64,000 nt of DNA from Amycolatopsis regifaucium (GTDB taxonomy: Bacteria; Actinomycetota; Actinomycetes; Mycobacteriales; Pseudonocardiaceae). The stretch is taken from the NCBI RefSeq assembly GCF_001613935.1, contig NZ_LQCI01000018.1, positions 238,968 through 302,967 of the forward strand, given 5' to 3'. The notes beneath the pieces were generated by a model. The model was not told the origin of the DNA, did no database searches, and saw nothing but the letters and a program-made list of their open reading frames with translations. Position 1 is the stretch's first letter. The number at the start of each line of letters is the position of its first letter. The position numbers and the translations under genes were made by a program. Below are positions 1 to 8,919 of the stretch, in pieces.

Positions 1-3000
1 TCGATGACGGCGGCGCGACGGCTGAAGCGCGGAACGCCGACCTCGGCCGGTTCCTTGGCCAGCGGCAGCCGCGGCGCGGGCGGCAGGGTCGGCAGCCGCT
101 CGCTCCAATACCGTTCCGCGGCCTCGGACGGCGGCGGTGTGGAGAGAACGTAGTCGCGGAACGACATGTCGACAGGCGGGAGCTCGACGTCCGGATTCTC
201 GTACAGGGCGGAGAGTTCGGCGTAGAAGGTCAGAATGCTCAACGCGTCGAGCACCAGGTTGTCCATGCCGATCGCGAGCCTGGTCCGGGCACCTCGCCGC
301 ACCCCGCGAACCGTGAACAGCGGCCAGGAAGACGGGTCGAACACCTGGTGCGACAACGACTCCCGCAGTGCCTCGGGCGGCTCGTCGGTCACTTCCACCG
401 GCAGCCACGGCACTTCCGCCAGGATCCGCTGGTCGCCGCGCTCGTCGAAGACCGCGCGGAGCATCTCGTGCCGCCGGATCAGCTTGTCGAGCGCGATCTC
501 CAGCCGCGAAACGTCGAGATCGTCGACGTCGTACTCACGATAGAAGTGACAGCCGATTCCGCCGAGGGTGAACCCGCTGTCCCGGCCGAGCCAGTAGGCG
601 CGCTGCACCGGCGTCGGCGGGAACGGTTCGTGCCGGTTCTCCGGGTCCGCGACCAGCACCCCTCTGTCCACAACAGACTTGTCGAGTTGAAGGGACGCCG
701 CGAAGTCCGCGAGGACCGGGGCGGCGAACAACGCGCTCAGCGAGACTCCGGTCAGCCCTTCGGACCGAAGTCTGCCGATCAACCGCGTGGCCAGTAGCGA
801 ATCCCCGCCCAGCACAAAGAAATCGTGCTCACGGCCGATCTCGGACACGGGCAGGATTTCGGCCCACGCGGCGGCGACCAGTCGTTCGATCTCGCCTTCC
901 GGCGCCGTGACCGAACGCTCGTCACGGTGCTCGGCCAGCATCCGCCGCAATGCCGTGCGGTCGATCTTTCCGTTGGCGGTCAGCGGAAAGGCGTCGAGCG
1001 CGACGACGACGTCCGGCAGCATCGGCATGGGCAGCCGTCGCGGGAGGAAGTCCGTGAGCCCTTCCGTCGCGCCGACCACCGCGACGGCCAGCCGCCCGTC
1101 CTCGGTCACGACGGCGACGGCTTGGGACGCTTCGGGGTGTTCGGTCACCGCGGCTTCGATCTCGCCCAACTCGATCCGGTGGCCGCGAAGCTTGACCTGA
1201 TGATCGGCGCGGCCGAGGAAGTCCAGCGTGCCGTCCGGCAGGTACCGGGCGAGGTCGCCCGTGCGATACCAGCGTGTGCCGTCGACCTCGACGAAGCGAT
1301 CCGCCGTGCGGTCCGGATCACCCCGGTAGCCGAGTGCGACACCGGCGCCGCCGATCCACAACTCGCCGGGGACCCAGTCCGGCCTGTCCCGGCCGAGACC
1401 GTCCACCACCCGGCAGACGACGTTGTCCAGCGGTGTCCCGTACGGCACGCAAGTCCACTGTGGATCGACGGCCTCGACTTCGAGCACCGTCGAGTGGATC
1501 GCGGTCTCCGTCGTCCCGCCGAGGCCGGCGAACCGGCAGCCCGGGGCGCGGGCGGCGAGCCTGCCGGGAAGATCCGTGGTGACGCGGTCTCCGCCGAGCA
1601 GCACCACTCGCAGCGGCAACTCGTCGCTCACCAGCATCAGCATGTCCAGTAGCGCGGGAACGCAGTTGAGCACCGTCGCGCGATGCCGCCGGGCCAGCTC
1701 GGCCCAGACGGTCGCGTCCCGGCGGCCGGTGTCGCGCGGGCAGATCACCGCGCCACCCACCGACAGCGGACCGAAGATGTCGTACACGGAGAGGTCGAAT
1801 TCCAGCGCGGACAACGCCAGCGTGCGATCCTCCGCGCCGATTTCGAAGCGGGCGTTGAGGTCGTCGATGGTGTTCACCGCGGCGCGATGCGAGATCTCGA
1901 CCCCCTTCGGCTCCCCGGTCGAGCCGGAGGTGTAGATGACGTACGCGAGTCCGGTCCCGGACTCCGGTCTCGCGAAAGGTGCCCTGGCCGACGGGAGCGA
2001 ATCGAGCACGAACCGGACGCCCGCCGAGGAGAGAATGCGTTTCCGGCGCGCGGGCGGCTGGTCGACACCGATCGGCGCATACGCGCAACCCGCGGCGAGT
2101 ACGCCGAGCACCGCGACGACCTGCTCCGGCCCCTTCGGCAACGACACCGCCACGAGGTCACCTGCCTCGACTCCGCACGAACGCAGAGACCCCGCGACCT
2201 CCAGCGCCCGCGCGGAAAGCTCGCCATAGCTCATTGCTCCGTCGGTCTCCCACAGCAACGCCGGTGCGTCGGGACGTTCGGCCGCCAAGGCGAAGAAAGG
2301 TTCGTGCAGCGTATGCGCCGGCCGCTCGACCGTGGTGTCGTTGGCGACCGCGCGCACCTCGGTCTGCGACGATGGCAGCAACGACGGAACCAGCGCCGAC
2401 CAGGCCTCGGACCCGGCGAGCAGCCGGTCGAGCAACCGGCCGTAGGCGTCGAACATCGCCTGCGGCACCCCGGGGACGAACGCGTCCTCGCGGACGTCCC
2501 AGTTCACCAGCAGACCGCCGTCGAGTTCGGTGACCTGCGCGTCGAGCCACACCTGCGGGCCCTGCGAGATGATCCAGACGGCGTCACCGAAACACTCTCG
2601 GACTTCACGGGAGAACAACTCGCCCAGCCCGAGCGCGCTCGTGTAGACCACTGGCGCGAGCACCTGTTCCCCGTGCGCACGTGAAAGATCGCGCAACACC
2701 TCGACGCCGGAGTACCCGGTGTAGGCGACGTCGGTGTGGAACCGGTCCTGCAACCGGCGCGCGCGTTCGGCGAAGGTGCCCGGCACGCTGCCGTCCCATT
2801 CCAGCAGGACCGACGAGGTGAAGTCGCCGACGAGCGCGTCGACGTCCGGGTGCAGCGGATCGCGGTCGAACAGCGGCAGGTTGAGCAGGAACCGCGGCTC
2901 GGCGCTCCACGCCGTCAAGGTCTCGGCGAACACCGCGGCCAGCGCCATTGCGGTGGTCAGCCCGTGCCGCCGGGCGCCGTTCTCCAGCGTCCGGACGTCG

Positions 3001-3899
3001 TCCGCGGTGAGCTTCCGGTGGTGACGGGTCACCCGGGCGGTCTCCCCGAGCTGTCCGGCGACCGGCAACTGCGGGGCGCCGGGCATGGTCGGCAGCCGGT
3101 CCTGCCAGTACCCCGCTCCGGCGCCCGCCCGGCGGCGTTCGGCCAGGTAACGCGGGTAGCTGTACTCCAGCGGCGGCAACGGCTCGCCCCGGTAGGCACG
3201 GGCCAGGTCGGCGAGCAGAACCCGCAGGCTCAGCGCGTCGGCCGCGACCATGTCGAGGTTGACGTGCGTACGTGTGCGGCCTTCCGGCAGCAGCGACAAC
3301 TGGACGTCGAAGACCTCGCCCGAGCCGATGTCCAGCCGCCGGTGCGACAGCCGATCGCGAAGATCGTCCAGCCCGGAGAGGTCGGTGGCCTCGCGGAAGT
3401 CGTGGACTCGCAGGCCCGGCCAGCCACCCGGTTCGGCGATGCGCTGGGTGCCGTCGTCGTTGATCACCACCCGCAGCATCCCGTGCCGCGCGAGCACGGC
3501 GCGTACCGCCGGTTCCAGCCTGCCCGGCTCGACGCCGACACCGTCGAACTCGTGGTAGAAGTGCGCCGCGACCCCGCCGAGTCGCTGCCCCGGCTCCCGG
3601 CCGACCCAGTAGGCGTGCTGCATCAGCGCCAGCGGGAAAGTACCCGACTCATCCACAATGGACTTCTGCGCGGATTCGGGTTCGGGAGTCTCGTCGGCGA
3701 GGAGTTTTTCCCACGCCGAGAGGGTCGGCGTGGTCACCAGGTCGGCGAACTTGACGTTCCTTCCGGCCTTCCGCCAGCCCCCGGCCAGCCGCATCATCGT
3801 GATCGAGTCCATTCCCAGCTCGATCAGGTTGTCATCGGCGCCGATCTCGTCCAGTTCGAGCAGTTCGGCGACCTGCCCGCGCAGCTCTTCGACAGCCAA
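1..3899 (-). CDS. HMWP2-like nonribosomal peptide synthetase, ArCP-Cy-A-PCP-Cy..., 3' end outside window
   Basis: Assembly-line enzyme that should load the salicyl starter and build the first heterocycle. The reading frame is open to the window edge, so the C-terminus is missing. Domains seen: an N-terminal carrier (LGMDS, Ser32) in the aryl-carrier position; a heterocyclization domain with the DxxxxDxxS motif (D216 MVAADALS) instead of HHxxxDG; an adenylation domain (YTSGSTGEPKG near residue 653, FDLSVYDIFG, NGKID); a PCP (LGGDS, Ser1034); and a second Cy domain (D1213 NLVLDALS). This order matches yersiniabactin HMWP2. The A-domain pocket, read by eye, is D-L-Y-N-L-G-L-I-H-K. It differs from the canonical Cys code at two sites, so Cys is likely but Thr is possible. 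I chose the TTG start because AAAGGA lies seven bases before it; an in-frame GTG at 3917 overlaps the P450 stop. Confidence 0.9.
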   Translation of the reverse strand, partial: MAVEELRGQVAELLELDEIGADDNLIELGMDSITMMRLAGGWRKAGRNVKFADLVTTPTLSAWEKLLADETPEPESAQKSIVDESGTFPLALMQHAYWVGREPGQRLGGVAAHFYHEFDGVGVEPGRLEPAVRAVLARHGMLRVVINDDGTQRIAEPGGWPGLRVHDFREATDLSGLDDLRDRLSHRRLDIGSGEVFDVQLSLLPEGRTRTHVNLDMVAADALSLRVLLADLARAYRGEPLPPLEYSYPRYLAERRRAGAGAGYWQDRLPTMPGAPQLPVAGQLGETARVTRHHRKLTADDVRTLENGARRHGLTTAMALAAVFAETLTAWSAEPRFLLNLPLFDRDPLHPDVDALVGDFTSSVLLEWDGSVPGTFAERARRLQDRFHTDVAYTGYSGVEVLRDLSRAHGEQVLAPVVYTSALGLGELFSREVRECFGDAVWIISQGPQVWLDAQVTELDGGLLVNWDVREDAFVPGVPQAMFDAYGRLLDRLLAGSEAWSALVPSLLPSSQTEVRAVANDTTVERPAHTLHEPFFALAAERPDAPALLWETDGAMSYGELSARALEVAGSLRSCGVEAGDLVAVSLPKGPEQVVAVLGVLAAGCAYAPIGVDQPPARRKRILSSAGVRFVLDSLPSARAPFARPESGTGLAYVIYTSGSTGEPKGVEISHRAAVNTIDDLNARFEIGAEDRTLALSALEFDLSVYDIFGPLSVGGAVICPRDTGRRDATVWAELARRHRATVLNCVPALLDMLMLVSDELPLRVVLLGGDRVTTDLPGRLAARAPGCRFAGLGGTTETAIHSTVLEVEAVDPQWTCVPYGTPLDNVVCRVVDGLGRDRPDWVPGELWIGGAGVALGYRGDPDRTADRFVEVDGTRWYRTGDLARYLPDGTLDFLGRADHQVKLRGHRIELGEIEAAVTEHPEASQAVAVVTEDGRLAVAVVGATEGLTDFLPRRLPMPMLPDVVVALDAFPLTANGKIDRTALRRMLAEHRDERSVTAPEGEIERLVAAAWAEILPVSEIGREHDFFVLGGDSLLATRLIGRLRSEGLTGVSLSALFAAPVLADFAASLQLDKSVVDRGVLVADPENRHEPFPPTPVQRAYWLGRDSGFTLGGIGCHFYREYDVDDLDVSRLEIALDKLIRRHEMLRAVFDERGDQRILAEVPWLPVEVTDEPPEALRESLSHQVFDPSSWPLFTVRGVRRGARTRLAIGMDNLVLDALSILTFYAELSALYENPDVELPPVDMSFRDYVLSTPPPSEAAERYWSERLPTLPPAPRLPLAKEPAEVGVPRFSRRAAVI

Positions 3900-3913
3900 G
3901 GAAAAGTCCTTTC

Positions 3914-5083
3914 TCACCAGGTGACGGGCATGGTCAGCGGCCCGCGGAAGAACGTCGCGGTCTTCCATTCGATCTTGCCGGCCTGCCGGAGCCCGGGCAG
4001 GCGGGTCAGCAAGGCGTGCAAGGCTTCCTGCAGTTCGATCCGGCCGAGTGGCGCGCCGACGCAGTGGTGGATCCCGTAGCCGAAGGCCAGATGTCCTTGG
4101 GCGTTCCGGTCCAGGTCGAGTTCTTCCGGTCCGGCGAAGCGCGCGGCGTCCCGATTGGCCGCGCCGATCGACACGAGCACCGGTTCTCCCTGGCGGACCA
4201 CCGTTCCCCCCACTTCGACGTCCTCGGACGGGTAGTGCGCGAACATCGCGCTCGACGCCAGCGGGACGAACCTGAGCAGCTCCTCCACCGCGTTCGGGAT
4301 CAGCTCCGGATCGGCGCGCAGCCGCGCGAGCTGCTCCGGGTTCCGAAACAGGACATGGAGGAAGTTCGGGATCTGCGACGCCGTCGCCTCGTATCCGGCG
4401 ACGAGCAACGCGACACAGAGCAGGATGAGGTCCTTTTCGGACAGTTCGTCGTCGGCGTCGCACGCCTCGACCAGCGCCGAGATCAGATCCTCGGCCGGTT
4501 CTTCCCGGCGCCGCACGATGAGCCGCGTGAAGTAGCCCGCCAGCTCATCGAGATTGCGTCGCGCCTCCGCCGGCGGGAGATCGGTGGCGAGCAGGGCGTC
4601 GTTCCACAACCGGAACCGTTCGTGCTCGCACGCCGGTACCCCGAGCAGTTCGCAGATCACCGCGATCGGGATGGGCAGGGAGAAGTCCCTGACCAGATCC
4701 GCGGGCGCGCCGACGTCCACCATCAGGTCGATCAGTTCGTGCGCCAGCCGCCGGACGTGCGGCCGCAACCGTTCGACGCGCTGCGGGGTGAACGTCTTCA
4801 CCGCCAGCCCGCGAATCCTCGTCAGCTCCGGCGGGTCCATGGTCACGATCCCGCCGGGAACACGGGACAACGCGCGCGGCGCGTCACGCCGATGCGCCTC
4901 CGCCCGGCTGAAGCGACGGTCGGCGAGGACCTGCTTGGCCTCCTCGTACCGGGTCACCAGCCAAGCGGGTTCGCCGAGTGGCGGTTTCACCCTGGTCAGT
5001 CCCGGCCGTTCGCGGGCGTCGGCGTAACCGTCCGCGAGTTCGAGGCCGATGAAGGAGTTGAAGGGATAGTCGTACGCCGTCAT
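3914..5083 (-). CDS. Cytochrome P450 of the metallophore cluster
   Basis: A 389-residue soluble bacterial (CYP105/107-like) cytochrome P450. The heme loop reads FGYGIHHCVG with the thiolate at Cys341, and the ExxR region is present. The I-helix reads AGYEATAS around residues 229-236. The usual acid-alcohol pair (E/D-T) is E232-A233, so the conserved Thr is Ala, with a Thr one position later. The ATG overlaps the stop of the AMP ligase (ATGA), and its own stop nearly touches the NRPS start, so it is translated within the metallophore operon. Inferred role: oxidation of a ring or of the carrier-bound intermediate. A P450 is unusual in yersiniabactin/pyochelin systems, but one is known in the coelibactin cluster. 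Electron partners are not encoded nearby. Confidence 0.93.
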   Translation of the reverse strand: MTAYDYPFNSFIGLELADGYADARERPGLTRVKPPLGEPAWLVTRYEEAKQVLADRRFSRAEAHRRDAPRALSRVPGGIVTMDPPELTRIRGLAVKTFTPQRVERLRPHVRRLAHELIDLMVDVGAPADLVRDFSLPIPIAVICELLGVPACEHERFRLWNDALLATDLPPAEARRNLDELAGYFTRLIVRRREEPAEDLISALVEACDADDELSEKDLILLCVALLVAGYEATASQIPNFLHVLFRNPEQLARLRADPELIPNAVEELLRFVPLASSAMFAHYPSEDVEVGGTVVRQGEPVLVSIGAANRDAARFAGPEELDLDRNAQGHLAFGYGIHHCVGAPLGRIELQEALHALLTRLPGLRQAGKIEWKTATFFRGPLTMPVTW

Positions 5084-6663
5084 GAGCGGATCTCCTGCCC
5101 GAGCGCGCCGCGATCGACCTTGCCGAGGCCGGTGCGGGGGAAGGACTCCACGACACGGACCTTGTCGGGGATCTTGAACGCGGCCACGCCGAGTCCGGTC
5201 AGATGTGCGACAAGGTCGCGCCTGGTGGGCGGTGTGCCCTTGGGGATGACGAAGGCGCACGTGCGTTCGCCCATCACGTCGTCGGGGACGCCGACGATCG
5301 CGACGTCGTGCACACCGGGGTGGGTCAGCAGCAGGTTCTCGACCTCCTCGACCGGGACCTTGTCGCCGCCGCGGTTGATCACGTCCTTCACGCGCCCCTC
5401 GACGACGAGTTCGCCGCCGGGCAGCCGCCGGACGAGGTCGCCGGACCGGTAGAAACCGTCCTCGGTGAACGACTTCTCGTTGTGCTCGGCGGCCCGGTAG
5501 TAGCCGCGGATCGTGTACGGGCCGCGGACCAGCAGCTCCCCGGCCTCGCCGTCGGCGACCGGGTTCCCGTCGCGATCGACCACGCGGACCTCGTCGTCCG
5601 GGCTGAGCGGACGACCCTGGGTGCCGGTGATCAGCTCTTCGGGATCGTCGAGACCGGTGTAGTTGAGCAGGCCCTCGGCCATCCCGTACACCTGCTGGAG
5701 CACACAACCCAGGCCAGTGCGGACCCGGCGCGCGGCCTCGTCCTTGAGCCGCGCCCCGCCCGCCTGCACCAGCCGCAGACTGCTCAGCTCCGCGTGGCTT
5801 TCCTCCACCGTGTCCAGCCAGACCAGCACCAGTGGCGGTACGAGCGCGGTAGCGGTGATCTTCTCGCGCTCGATCAACCCGAACGACGTCTCGGGATCGG
5901 CCGTCGCGGTCAGTACCACCGTGCCGCCCGACCAGAGTGTGCCGAGGACGCCGGGGCAGGCGAAGGCGAAGTTGTGTGCGGCGGGCAACGCGGCCAAATA
6001 CCGGGTCTCGCCATCGAATCCGGCCGCTTCGGCACTGGCGCGCAGGTTGTAGTGGTAGTCGTCGTGGGTGCGCGGGATCAGCTTGGGCAGCCCGGTGGTT
6101 CCACCCGACAGCAGGAGGACCGCGACATCCCCGGGTTCCGGTTCCGGAGTGTCCACAGTGGCCTCCAGAGCCAGCTCCTGAAACGCCGTGAACTCCTGCG
6201 GCTCTCCGACGATGAACACGTGCTCGACGCCGGTCAGCTTCCGCGCGAGCGGGCGATGGTCGAAGCCGCCGTGGACGTCCGGCGCGACATAGGCGACCGC
6301 TTCGGAGAGGTCCGCCAGATGCGTGATCTCGTTCTCCCGGTGTGGGGGAAGGGCCAGCACGGGAACGGCGCCGACGCGGAACAGGCCGAAGACCAGCGCC
6401 ACGAATTCGGCGAAGTTCGGCAGGTGGACCAGGACCCGGTCACCCCGGCCGATTCCCCTGGTGTGGAGCCCGCTCGCCACTTGCCCCGCCCACGCGGCCA
6501 ATTGTCGATAAGTCCACTTGCGATCACCGTCGACGAGTGCGACGCGGTCCGGCCACTTCGCGGCGCCGTCGGTGAGGATCGAGCCGAGCAGACGGCCTTG
6601 CCAGTACCCCTTCGCTCGGTAGCGGTCGGCGAATTCGGCGGGCCAGCCGGTGAAACCTTCCAT
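5080..6663 (-). CDS. Salicylate (2-hydroxybenzoate)-AMP ligase, EntE/YbtE/PchD family
   Basis: A 527-residue stand-alone adenylating enzyme that activates an aryl acid and loads it on the aryl carrier protein. The phosphate-binding loop is SGGTTGLPKLIPRTHDDY (from residue 186), which is diagnostic of the DhbE/EntE/YbtE group, and the C-terminal hinge GRVKDVINRGGDKV and the GLGKVDR lysine motif are present. The substrate is assigned as salicylate, not 2,3-dihydroxybenzoate, because the same operon has a one-step salicylate synthase and no entA/entB-type genes. AAAGGA stands seven bases upstream of the ATG. The gene lies 12 bases after the tandem methyltransferase and overlaps the P450 by four bases. 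Confidence 0.93.
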   Translation of the reverse strand: MEGFTGWPAEFADRYRAKGYWQGRLLGSILTDGAAKWPDRVALVDGDRKWTYRQLAAWAGQVASGLHTRGIGRGDRVLVHLPNFAEFVALVFGLFRVGAVPVLALPPHRENEITHLADLSEAVAYVAPDVHGGFDHRPLARKLTGVEHVFIVGEPQEFTAFQELALEATVDTPEPEPGDVAVLLLSGGTTGLPKLIPRTHDDYHYNLRASAEAAGFDGETRYLAALPAAHNFAFACPGVLGTLWSGGTVVLTATADPETSFGLIEREKITATALVPPLVLVWLDTVEESHAELSSLRLVQAGGARLKDEAARRVRTGLGCVLQQVYGMAEGLLNYTGLDDPEELITGTQGRPLSPDDEVRVVDRDGNPVADGEAGELLVRGPYTIRGYYRAAEHNEKSFTEDGFYRSGDLVRRLPGGELVVEGRVKDVINRGGDKVPVEEVENLLLTHPGVHDVAIVGVPDDVMGERTCAFVIPKGTPPTRRDLVAHLTGLGVAAFKIPDKVRVVESFPRTGLGKVDRGALGQEIRS

Positions 6664-6675
6664 GGTGGGTTCCTT

Positions 6676-8919
6676 TCAGGCGGGGAGTCGTGGCTTGCGC
6701 GCGGCGAATACGCGGTGACCCAGCACTTCGAGCGGATGTCCGGCAGCGGGCAGACCCTCCGCGCGGACGAGCCCGGCGCGGTCGAGCACGGCGTTCCATT
6801 GCGCCAGGGTGAGGAAGCTGGCGCGGTTCTCCGCGCGGTCGTCGGCGGCGTCGGTCATCAGGAACGCTTGCGACGTCAGGACCCAGAACTCTTCGACGGT
6901 CGGTTCGGTGAGCAGCAGCCAGCCACCCGGCACGAGGAGTTCGGTAAGCCGGGCGACGGAGGCGTCGGTGTCCTGGGCGGCGTTGAGCACACCGCCGCCG
7001 ATGACGACGTCGAACGACTCCGGCGAGAAGCCCTGCTCCGCGATCGGCGCGTCGATGTCAAACCGTCCGAAGTGGACACGCGGGTCACCGCCCAGCCGCT
7101 CTTTCGCCTGGTCCAGGAAGTAGGCCGAGACGTCGGTGTACACGTACTCGACGTCGTCCAGCGCCGGGAGCACGTGGTCGGTGGTGGCACCGGTGCCCGC
7201 GCCGACCTCGAGGATCCGCACCCGCCGTCCGGCGGCGATCCCGGCGGCCAGCGCGCTGACCGCGTGGTGCTGGTAGCGGCCGGTCACGTTCTCGCGGTAA
7301 AGCGCCGCGGCGAGATCTGTCCGGCCCTCGGGGAACAGGAGGTTGACCGCCTGTTCACGCCCGGCAAGCAGCTCGGGCAGCTTCCGCGCGTTGGCCATGG
7401 CGTAGTCGACGGTGCCCGCCGAGCCGACGGTGTCCAGCCACGCCCGACGAGCCCGCTGCCAGGCGCTTTCCAGCGCCTCATCCGAGTATTCGGCCGGATC
7501 CGGCACCGGCTGGTGGTCCTCGGTCAGCAGGCCCTCGGCCTTCAGGACGTCGAGCCAGCGTTTGAGCAGTCGTCGATGACCGGTGGTGCCGGCCAGGATC
7601 TCGTCTTCCGGCCGCCCCAGGACCGGGCGGAGCACGTTGAGCATCGACAGCAGCGCCGTCCGGCCGAAATCCTGGACGGCGTCGACGGCCGCGGGAAGAT
7701 CGATATGCGCCAACGCCCGATCGGCGGCGGCACCGGCCGCGGCGACGTCGACCCGCACTTCTGGTGCCGTATGCCGGACGACCTCGACGCCGAACGTCTC
7801 CCGCACGGCATCGGCTTCCGTGTCGGTGAGCCAGCCGGTGCTCTCGATCCGGCGTAGTCGCGGCAGGTCCGCGAGCAGCGCGGCTGGATGATCCGGCAGC
7901 TCCCGAAGCGTGGACGCGGGCAGTACGGCGTGCTCGGCACCCGTGCGTTCGAGGTGCGCGAGTACCTTCGCGGGACTCCAGTCGGGCGGGATCTCGTCGG
8001 TGGCCACAGCGACGAACAGGCGTTGCCCGGCTACGGCGAGCGGGGAATCCGGTTCCGGCAAGACCGTTTCCAAGGTGAACCCGGCCGCCGCGAGTTCGGC
8101 CCGCCAGCCGGATTCGTCGAGGAACGGCGCACCACCACGGCGATCGGCCGTCCCCGGCCTGAGCTTTCCCCCCGGGGCGGACAGCAGGAACGCCATGGAC
8201 GTCAGGAGCGCGTGATTTTCGTGGCTCGACTCGGTGAACACCAGCTTGCCGCCGGGTTCGAGCACCCCGCGGATCCGGCGCAGGGTCCGGCCGAGGTGCG
8301 CCGCGTTGTGCAACGCGTTCCCCGCGAACACCGCGGTCGCCGCCGTGACGCCCTGCGCGCCGAAGTCCTGGTCCATGTCGAGTACCGCCGTGGTGAACCC
8401 GGCGCGGCCGCGGTACCGCTCGGCCGCGGCGACGGTGAACACGCGGGACACGTCGGTGAACAGGTACTTCCCCTTCACGACCGGAAGAAGCGCCGCGGTG
8501 GCGAAGCCTTCCCCGCCGCCGAGTTCGAGAACGTCGCGGCTGCCGCTGAGCACGTCCGCGGCGACCCCGTTGAGATACCGGGTGAACACGTTGTCCTGGT
8601 AGGCCGCCAGTGCGGCGACGTCGAACAGGCCGGGCAGCGTCACCCGGTCGGCCACCAGATCCGGCAGCCTGTCCAGCGTCACCCGGTGCAGCGCGGCCAT
8701 CGCGGGCGGGAAACCCAGCGCGGCATAGGCCTCTTCGAATTCGGGGCCGGGCTCGACGGCTTCGGTCGACGTGGCTTCGGCCGCCAGTGCCGCACGCCAG
8801 CGTTCGGCCAGCCATTCGTGCCGGGGAGCCGGAACGCACACGGGCAGCGCCGCGGCCATCGCCCGCAGGCTGCTCTCCTCGAGCACCCGCAAGGCCTTGG
8901 GGATGTCTTCGCCGTTCAC
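6676..8919 (-). CDS. Free-standing tandem SAM methyltransferase related to NRPS-embedded MT domains
   Basis: A 747-residue protein with two class I methyltransferase folds in tandem. The first has VLELGGGEGFAT (about residue 171) followed by LEPGGKLVFTES. The second has ILEVGAGTGATT (about residue 572) and LVPGGWLLLTEPT. The second half, including the preceding NLLFPEGRTDLAAALYREN segment, closely resembles the MT domain inside the neighbouring NRPS (NPFELLFPEGRLDTARAIYRDD ... LEAGAGTGATT). It therefore looks like an excised and duplicated NRPS tailoring domain. The first copy is more diverged and its motif I is less canonical, so it may be structural. The GTG start overlaps the stop of the upstream reductase. 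Likely role: trans-acting C- or N-methylation of carrier-bound thiazoline intermediates; the site is unknown. Confidence 0.85.
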   Translation of the reverse strand: MNGEDIPKALRVLEESSLRAMAAALPVCVPAPRHEWLAERWRAALAAEATSTEAVEPGPEFEEAYAALGFPPAMAALHRVTLDRLPDLVADRVTLPGLFDVAALAAYQDNVFTRYLNGVAADVLSGSRDVLELGGGEGFATAALLPVVKGKYLFTDVSRVFTVAAAERYRGRAGFTTAVLDMDQDFGAQGVTAATAVFAGNALHNAAHLGRTLRRIRGVLEPGGKLVFTESSHENHALLTSMAFLLSAPGGKLRPGTADRRGGAPFLDESGWRAELAAAGFTLETVLPEPDSPLAVAGQRLFVAVATDEIPPDWSPAKVLAHLERTGAEHAVLPASTLRELPDHPAALLADLPRLRRIESTGWLTDTEADAVRETFGVEVVRHTAPEVRVDVAAAGAAADRALAHIDLPAAVDAVQDFGRTALLSMLNVLRPVLGRPEDEILAGTTGHRRLLKRWLDVLKAEGLLTEDHQPVPDPAEYSDEALESAWQRARRAWLDTVGSAGTVDYAMANARKLPELLAGREQAVNLLFPEGRTDLAAALYRENVTGRYQHHAVSALAAGIAAGRRVRILEVGAGTGATTDHVLPALDDVEYVYTDVSAYFLDQAKERLGGDPRVHFGRFDIDAPIAEQGFSPESFDVVIGGGVLNAAQDTDASVARLTELLVPGGWLLLTEPTVEEFWVLTSQAFLMTDAADDRAENRASFLTLAQWNAVLDRAGLVRAEGLPAAGHPLEVLGHRVFAARKPRLPA

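Noticed and set aside
3914..5707. N-terminal extension of the P450 into the AMP ligase gene
   Set aside because: The added residues are the ligase in another frame; the ATG at 5083 gives the usual P450 length and an ATGA overlap.
5203..7857. 884-codon plus-strand open frame opposite the AMP ligase and methyltransferase
   Set aside because: Antisense to two clearly recognised genes; composition is the expected complement of high-GC codons.
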